Part shown: positions 6,131 through 9,621 of the stretch, in pieces
Layout of the letters: every line of letters starts with the position of its first letter
Position numbering within the stretch: position 1 is the stretch's first letter
Position numbers and translations under genes: made by a program
Assembly (NCBI GenBank): GCA_035281425.1
Contig: DATEDX010000116.1
Location: 1-9,621, forward strand
Length of the DNA: 9,621 nucleotides
DNA from: JAICND01 sp035281425
GTDB lineage: Bacteria > Actinomycetota > Acidimicrobiia > Spongiisociales > ZC4RG35
Reading direction: 5' to 3'
The notes under the pieces: generated by a model
Seen by the model: the letters and a program-made list of their open reading frames with translations, nothing else
What the model was told of the DNA's origin: nothing
Databases searched by the model: none

Positions 6131-7396
6131 GAGCCGGGCGACATCGCCCAGGCGATGTTTTCCTTCGGCGACGATGGCCTCTCCCCCCACGACCACGTCG
6201 GTGACGTCGGCGGCGGTGGCGGCGTAGATCAGTTGCTCCGGGGCCGACCCGGCGGTGTGCACCGTGTTGGGGTCGACGGCTACCAGGTCGCATGGTGCGC
6301 CCACTTCGATCCTTCCTCCGCCATCCCAACCCAGAGCGCGGTATCCGTGACGGGTGAGAATGGCCACCAACTGAGCGGGGGAGAAGGCGCCACGGGCGCC
6401 GGTGTCGAGGCGTTCGTGTAGTTCCAGGCCGCGAATCTCCTCGAATGGATCGATGATGGCGTGCTGGTCCGAGCCCACCGAGAGCAGCACCCCCGCCTCG
6501 GCCAGTTCCCAGGCCGGCCCGATTCCGTCTCCCAGGTCCCGTTCCGTAGTGGGGCAGATGCAGGCGCCGGTTCCTGAGATCCCCAGGATCTCGAGGTCGT
6601 CGGCACTGACGTGGGTAGCGTGGACGACGGTGGTGTTGGGTCCCAGAGCCCCCCGTTCGGCGAGAAGGCCGGTCGGACTCAGGCCGAAGGCCCGGCGAGT
6701 CTCCTCGTTTTCGGCCGGTTGTTCGGAGACGTGAACGTGAAGCGGGCGGCTGGTGGCAGCTTCGACCACGGTGGGGATTTCATCCTGGGGAACCGCCCGC
6801 ACCGAATGGATGGCGGCTCCGATCTTGGTCTGCGGCGTCTCCGGCATCTTGCTGACCCGCTCTGCCCAGGCGGCGGCATCACCGTCGCTGAACCGGGCTT
6901 GGCGGGAGTCGAGGGCACGGCCGATGCCTCCGGCGAGATAACAAGTGTCGAGGAGGGTAAGGCGAATGCCGGCCCGGGCGGCGGCTTCGATCAAGGCCTC
7001 CCCCATGGCGTTAGGGGTCGAGTACGGTCGTCCATCTGGCTCGTGGTGCAGGTAGTGGAACTCGCCTACACAGGTGTAGCCCGCCAGAGCCATCTCGGCA
7101 TAGACGGCAGTGGCCAGGGTGAGGTAGCTGTCGGGTTCGAGCAGCGAGGCCACTCGGTACATCGCTTCCCGCCAAGACCAGAAGTCGCCCTGCTCTTGGG
7201 TGCGGCCCCGTAACGCCCGGTGGAAGGCATGGGAATGGGTGTTGGCGAATCCCGGGAAGACCAGTCCGTCCAGCCGCTGGCCGCGGGGGGCCGTTTCGGT
7301 CTCGACATCAGTGATGACTCCTTCATCGGCGGAGATCGCCACCCCGGGTTGGATCCCGTCGGAGAGCCAGGCCGATTCACACCACCAGGTGGCCAC
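6098..7396 (-). CDS. hutF: Formimidoylglutamate deiminase HutF
   Basis: This 432-residue amidohydrolase converts N-formimidoyl-L-glutamate to N-formyl-L-glutamate and ammonia, the fourth step of the five-step histidine degradation route. The metal-site motif THSHAFHR gives His54 and His56. HVHVSEQ gives His222 with Glu225, HATH gives His259, and GSDQH gives Asp310. The spacing of 222, 225, 259 and 310 keeps the order known for Pseudomonas HutF. Diagnostic HutF stretches are DFWSWREAMYR (71-81) and EFHYLHHEPDGRPY (112-125). The length is close to that of known HutF proteins and nothing is missing. Other amidohydrolases such as guanine or chlorohydrolases lack these two stretches. GTG at 7396 is chosen for the -10 box upstream and the early AWLSDG strand. 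No hutH, hutU, hutI or hutG gene is present here, so the rest of the pathway must be encoded elsewhere. Confidence 0.93.
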   Translation of the reverse strand: MATWWCESAWLSDGIQPGVAISADEGVITDVETETAPRGQRLDGLVFPGFANTHSHAFHRALRGRTQEQGDFWSWREAMYRVASLLEPDSYLTLATAVYAEMALAGYTCVGEFHYLHHEPDGRPYSTPNAMGEALIEAAARAGIRLTLLDTCYLAGGIGRALDSRQARFSDGDAAAWAERVSKMPETPQTKIGAAIHSVRAVPQDEIPTVVEAATSRPLHVHVSEQPAENEETRRAFGLSPTGLLAERGALGPNTTVVHATHVSADDLEILGISGTGACICPTTERDLGDGIGPAWELAEAGVLLSVGSDQHAIIDPFEEIRGLELHERLDTGARGAFSPAQLVAILTRHGYRALGWDGGGRIEVGAPCDLVAVDPNTVHTAGSAPEQLIYAATAADVTDVVVGGEAIVAEGKHRLGDVARLLGEAIGPLWQ

Positions 7397-7402
7397 GGGG
7401 GG

Positions 7403-7408
7403 AGCCTA
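7403..7408 (-). promoter_or_regulatory. -10 box for a leaderless hutF transcript
   Basis: On the minus strand TAGGCT (TANNNT) is followed by six C residues and the GTG at 7396. There is no Shine-Dalgarno site. The -35 region is G-rich and does not resemble TTGACA, so an activator may be needed. Confidence 0.5.
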
Positions 7409-7411
7409 CTT

Positions 7412-7454
7412 GGCACCTCCCGAGGGCCCCCTCCGCCCCTCCGGGGCACCTCCC
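7412..7454 (+). repeat. Direct repeat of a 10-bp motif upstream of hutF
   Basis: GGCACCTCCC occurs at 7412-7421 and again at 7445-7454, with start points 33 bp apart, about three DNA turns. Both copies lie just upstream of the hutF -10 box, on the same face of the helix. They could be binding sites for a regulator of hutF. Coincidence is possible because the region is rich in C and G runs. Confidence 0.35.
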
Positions 7455-7483
7455 CCAACGCTCCCTTCGGTCGCTGGGGGAGG
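7449..7483. repeat. 9-bp inverted repeat between divergent promoters
   Basis: CCTCCCCCA at 7449-7457 is perfectly complementary to TGGGGGAGG at 7475-7483, around a 17-base spacer that itself holds a small CC-TTC-GG hairpin. It lies between two divergent genes, so it cannot be a simple terminator for either. It ends 4 bp before the sigma-B-like -35 of the PRC-barrel gene. It may be an operator, or a single copy of a dispersed palindromic repeat. Confidence 0.5.
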
Positions 7484-7487
7484 AAGG

Positions 7488-7513
7488 GTTTGAGGTATTG
7501 CCGCCTTGGGTAC
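7488..7513 (+). promoter_or_regulatory. Sigma-B/sigma-F-type general stress promoter
   Basis: GTTTGA at 7488-7493, a 14-bp spacer and GGGTAC at 7508-7513 match the general-stress promoter consensus of Bacillus SigB and mycobacterial SigF (GTTT followed by GGGTAT-like at about 13-16 bp). Transcription would begin near 7520, about 25 bases before the start codon, leaving room for the strong ribosome binding site at 7532-7538. A vegetative promoter at this position is not evident. Confidence 0.55.
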
Positions 7514-7531
7514 ATCTTCTGTCAAGGGGAC

Positions 7532-7538
7532 AAGGAGG
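7532..7538 (+). promoter_or_regulatory. Strong ribosome binding site fixing the PRC-barrel start
   Basis: AAGGAGG is a near-perfect Shine-Dalgarno sequence 6 bases before the ATG at 7545. It rules out the longer in-frame TTG start at 7506, which would place the site inside the coding region. Confidence 0.85.
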
Positions 7539-7544
7539 TACAGC

Positions 7545-7898
7545 ATGCCCCTCGAGATGTGGAGCTACCGGGAGGCCGTGATGGCCGATCCCACCGCCAA
7601 TCTGGAAGGCTTTGCGGTGGAGGCGGTGGACGGGTCCATCGGTAAGGTCGACCAGGAGACCGGGGCGGCCGGACCGGGGTACCTGGTGGTAGATACCGGA
7701 CCCTGGATTTTCGGGCGTCAGGTGATCATTCCCGCCGGGGCGATCAGCAGTGTCGACCTCGACGAAGAGGTGGTCTACGTGGATCTTTCCAAAGACCAGA
7801 TCAAAGACTCACCTGAATACGACCCGATGTCAGGAGTAGAAGACGACTACCTCGACCGCTTGGGGTCCTACTACACCCCGTTCTTTGGTCGTCCGTAG
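7545..7898 (+). CDS. PRC-barrel domain protein
   Basis: The 117-residue soluble protein holds one PRC-barrel domain at about residues 20-85. The strand EGFAVEAVDGSIGKVDQET is followed by GPGYLVVDTGPWIFGRQVIIPAGAISSVDLDEEVVYVDLSKDQIKDSP. The last part matches the conserved end of the family, in which a KDQIK helix follows the final strand. PRC-barrel proteins are known from photosynthetic reaction-centre H subunits, RimM and many small actinobacterial and cyanobacterial proteins, often stress-linked and of unknown role. After the domain comes an acidic, tyrosine-rich tail ending in SYYTPFFGRP. There is no signal peptide or membrane segment. The putative general-stress promoter upstream fits a stress-protection role, which is an inference. 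The gene is divergent from hutF and convergent with the mttB-like gene. Confidence 0.9.
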   Translation: MPLEMWSYREAVMADPTANLEGFAVEAVDGSIGKVDQETGAAGPGYLVVDTGPWIFGRQVIIPAGAISSVDLDEEVVYVDLSKDQIKDSPEYDPMSGVEDDYLDRLGSYYTPFFGRP

Positions 7899-7911
7899 CC
7901 CTTAATCAGGT

Positions 7912-7959
7912 TTCTGGCGCGTGAAGGTGACGCGATAGCGTCACCTTCACGCGCCAGAA
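7912..7959. terminator. Perfect 22-bp stem hairpin, probable bidirectional terminator
   Basis: Bases 7912-7933 and 7938-7959 are exact reverse complements, giving a 22-bp stem with a GATA loop at 7934-7937. It lies between two convergent genes, 13 bp after the PRC-barrel stop. The right arm contains the last codons and the TGA stop (7949-7947) of the mttB-like gene. Neither strand has a T-tract after the stem, so it would be a GC-rich, tract-less terminator or an mRNA 3'-end stabiliser. Confidence 0.75.
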
Positions 7960-9482
7960 CCGACCCCTCCTTCGGCTTTACGGCGAGAGATGAACTCCTC
8001 CAGTTCAGCGGCCCGGTCGTCGGCGAGGGGAGGAGGCTGGTAATCCGATAAGGCTTGTTGCCAGATGCGAGTGGCACGAACGTCGCTCGGCTCAGCACCC
8101 GCCATTTGCCAGTTCTCGAAGTTGCGCCAGTCGGAGAGGAGAGGCGGGTAGAAAGCGGATTCGTAGCGTTGCAGAGTGTGGGCGGCTCCGAAGAAGTGTC
8201 CGCCTGGCCCCACCTCCGCCACCGCCTCGAAAGCCAGTTCCTCCTCGTTGACGGTGAGAGGTTGAAACACCTCGCCCATCATCTGCAACATTTCGACGTC
8301 GACGATGAACTTCTCATACGACGCCACCAGCCCCCCCTCCATCCATCCGGCACCGTGCATGATCATGTGGGCGCCTCCCATCAGCGCTCCCCACAACGAC
8401 ATCTGCGATTCGTAGGCAGCTTGGGCATCGACGGTGTTGGCCGCATTGGCGTTGGAGGAGCGGTAAGGAAGGTGGTAGCGACGGGCTAATTGTCCCCCGG
8501 CGATGGCGGCCTTGACGTACTCGGGCGTCCCAAAGGCGGGGGCGCCCGATTTCATATCCACGTTGGAGGTAAAGCCCCCGTACATGATCGGCGCCCCTGG
8601 TTGGACCAATTGATGGAGGACGATCGAAGCCAGGGCTTCGGCGTTCTGCAGCGCGAGAGCCCCGGCCAGGCTGGCCGGGGCCATGGCCCCGGCCAGGGTG
8701 AAAGGGGTGAGCACCACCACTTGGCGGTGACGGGCCATCTCGATGAGCCCCTCGATCATGGGGCCGTCGAGGCGGAGGGGGGAGGAAGTGTTGACCACCG
8801 TGAAGAGCGACGGCTCGTTGACCAATTCATCGGAGGTGAGGCCGCGGATGATCCGAGTCACCTCTAGTGCATCGAGGATCCGTCCCCGGCCGAGCGAATA
8901 GGCATGGAAGACCTTGTCGGTGAGAGTGGCGAAAGCCTGGAGGCAGTCGAGGTGGCGGGTGGCGGGGGGGAGGTCGACGGGCTCCACCGGGTATCCACCG
9001 AAGATGTGGACGGCGTTGAAGTACTGGCCCAGGCGGAGAAAGTTGCAGAAGTCGTCATAGGTCCCCGGCCGCCGTCCCCGCTCCCGGTCGGAAGCGTTGG
9101 GGGCCGATCCCACCGTCGCGAAGGTGACGTGTTCGCGGCCCAGGTCGACATCGTGTTGGGGATTGCGGGCATGGAGCCGGAATGAGGAGGGAGCGGAGGC
9201 AATGGTCTCTTCGACGAGGGCGGGGTCAAAGCGAACTCGCTGGGTGCCCGATTCCACTTCGGCCCCTCCGTCGGCGAGGACGGCGAGGGCTTCGGGGTGG
9301 AGAAAGTCCATTCCCAGTTCGGCGAGGACCCGGAGCGAGGTGAGGTGGATGGCTTCGATCTCGTCATCGGCAAGGACCTCCAACGGACGGAAGGGATTGC
9401 GCAGGTTGCGCCAACCGAGTTGATGGATCCCGGCCCCACGGGCGGCGCGCCGTTCCGCCCGTGACGACCCTTCTCGGGGCAT
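7947..9482 (-). CDS. Trimethylamine methyltransferase (MttB) family protein, non-pyrrolysine type
   Basis: The 511-residue protein is full length for the MttB family (PF06253, COG5598). Members demethylate quaternary or tertiary amines, passing the methyl to a corrinoid protein. Conserved stretches include LRVLAELGMDFLHPEAL (50-66), FATVGSAPNASDRERGRRPGT (121-141), PIMYGGFTSNVDMKSGAPAFGTPEY (298-322), SSNANAANTVDAQAAYES (342-359) and GAHMIMHGAGWMEGGL (370-385). The frame runs to a TGA with no internal TAG. It therefore lacks the amber-encoded pyrrolysine of archaeal MttB and belongs with homologues such as glycine betaine methyltransferase MtgB. Its actual substrate is not readable from sequence. 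The N-terminal 20 residues are basic and glycine/alanine-rich. The start ATG shares its A with the TGA stop of the upstream GcvT-like gene (TGATG), so the two are translationally coupled. No corrinoid protein gene is in the window. Confidence 0.93.
   Translation of the reverse strand: MPREGSSRAERRAARGAGIHQLGWRNLRNPFRPLEVLADDEIEAIHLTSLRVLAELGMDFLHPEALAVLADGGAEVESGTQRVRFDPALVEETIASAPSSFRLHARNPQHDVDLGREHVTFATVGSAPNASDRERGRRPGTYDDFCNFLRLGQYFNAVHIFGGYPVEPVDLPPATRHLDCLQAFATLTDKVFHAYSLGRGRILDALEVTRIIRGLTSDELVNEPSLFTVVNTSSPLRLDGPMIEGLIEMARHRQVVVLTPFTLAGAMAPASLAGALALQNAEALASIVLHQLVQPGAPIMYGGFTSNVDMKSGAPAFGTPEYVKAAIAGGQLARRYHLPYRSSNANAANTVDAQAAYESQMSLWGALMGGAHMIMHGAGWMEGGLVASYEKFIVDVEMLQMMGEVFQPLTVNEEELAFEAVAEVGPGGHFFGAAHTLQRYESAFYPPLLSDWRNFENWQMAGAEPSDVRATRIWQQALSDYQPPPLADDRAAELEEFISRRKAEGGVGSGA
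8660..8696. repeat. 26-bp perfect palindrome and a third inverted copy inside the mttB-like gene
   Basis: Bases 8671-8696 read the same on both strands, centred on CCATGG. A further CCCCGGCCAG at 8660-8669 is an inverted copy of 8671-8680, so the 10-bp unit occurs three times in alternating orientation. It encodes the low-complexity segment LAGAMAPASLAGA around residues 263-275, so it may simply reflect Ala/Gly/Leu codon use. The structure could still affect mRNA or replication. Confidence 0.6.
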
Positions 9483-9621
9483 CAGGCTTTCATCCGTTCC
9501 ATTTTGGGATCGAAGAGGGGATCGGGGGCGACCCGGGCGCGGAACCGCTCCCCAAAGTAGATGATGTCGACTTCTGTGCCCTCTACCGCCAGTTCGGCCG
9601 GCAGGTAGCCGTAGGCGATGG
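9482..9621 (-). CDS. C-terminal end of a GcvT-like aminomethyltransferase or dimethylglycine-dehydrogenase-type protein (partial)
   Basis: Only the last 46 codons are inside the window; the 5' part lies beyond the right edge. The visible residues include AIAYGYLPAELAVEGT, EVDIIYFGERFRARV and DPLFDPKMERMKA. This matches the C-terminal barrel of GcvT-type folate-binding proteins. The ending resembles the PLYDP...R.R pattern of the sarcosine/dimethylglycine dehydrogenase group, in which a GcvT module follows an FAD oxidoreductase domain. The full gene may be a stand-alone aminomethyltransferase or such a fusion. Its TGA overlaps the ATG of the mttB-like gene by one base, which implies one operon and coupled translation. 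A linked role in moving C1 units from methylated amines to tetrahydrofolate is inferred. Confidence 0.75.
   Translation of the reverse strand, partial: IAYGYLPAELAVEGTEVDIIYFGERFRARVAPDPLFDPKMERMKA

Noticed and set aside
5395..6204. Plus-strand open frame of 269 codons inside the DUF1624 gene
   Set aside because: It is a low-complexity Gly/Arg/Pro translation in a second frame of a clear membrane protein gene.
6611..7213. Plus-strand open frame of 200 codons opposite hutF
   Set aside because: It is the antisense frame of a strongly supported amidohydrolase and has no domain features of its own.
7947..9482. Pyrrolysine-containing MttB
   Set aside because: The reading frame has no in-frame TAG; the only stop is the terminal TGA. 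It is therefore a non-pyrrolysine homologue and no read-through needs to be assumed.
1..9621. Mobile element, defence island, CRISPR, tRNA or biosynthetic cluster
   Set aside because: I found no transposase, integrase, nuclease, array-like repeats or tRNA cloverleaf, and no set of linked biosynthetic genes. Base composition and coding style look even across the window by eye.

Overview
The window is a gene-dense, clearly GC-rich stretch of bacterial chromosome. Every protein in it has an ordinary bacterial relative. Five of the nine genes carry a TANNNT-type -10 box (one is CATAAT) placed 6-7 bases before the start codon, the signature of leaderless transcripts. Together with a sigma-B/sigma-F-like promoter and the GC content, this points to an actinobacterium. 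The protein types (NHL propeller on a membrane domain, DUF1624 membrane protein, PRC-barrel, non-pyrrolysine MttB homologue) would suit an Acidimicrobiia-like lineage, but that assignment is an inference. I see no rRNA, tRNA, CRISPR, insertion sequence, integrase or phage gene.

Layout. Positions 56-2002 (+) encode a secreted or surface NHL-type beta-propeller fused to a polytopic membrane domain. A convergent SnoaL-like (NTF2 fold) gene at 2064-2465 (-) is followed by a divergent VOC/glyoxalase-fold gene at 2623-3006 (+). Next come a GNAT acetyltransferase (3071-3589, -) and a YcaD-like MFS transporter (3670-4926, -). The transporter is back to back with a DUF1624/HGSNAT-like membrane protein (4979-6130, +), and both appear to start from divergent leaderless promoters inside a 52-bp gap. 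The DUF1624 gene overlaps tail to tail with a formimidoylglutamate deiminase (hutF, 6098-7396, -). A regulatory gap with a hairpin, a direct repeat and a general-stress-type promoter precedes a PRC-barrel gene (7545-7898, +). That gene faces a trimethylamine methyltransferase (MttB) homologue (7947-9482, -). The two share a perfect 22-bp stem hairpin that contains the mttB-like stop codon. At the right edge the mttB-like gene is translationally coupled (TGATG) to the 3' end of a GcvT/dimethylglycine-dehydrogenase-type gene that runs off the window.

How the genes work together. The clearest functional unit is the right-hand pair: an MttB-family demethylase and a folate-dependent C1-transfer protein, which suggests breakdown of a methylated amine with methyl transfer into the folate pool. 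HutF is a single step of histidine degradation, and its partner enzymes are not in the window. The other genes look like short, separately transcribed units. No defence system, biosynthetic cluster or mobile element was found. The points most worth following up are the uncharacterised propeller-membrane fusion, the consistent leaderless promoter design, the stress-type promoter of the PRC-barrel gene and the mttB-like/gcvT-like pair.
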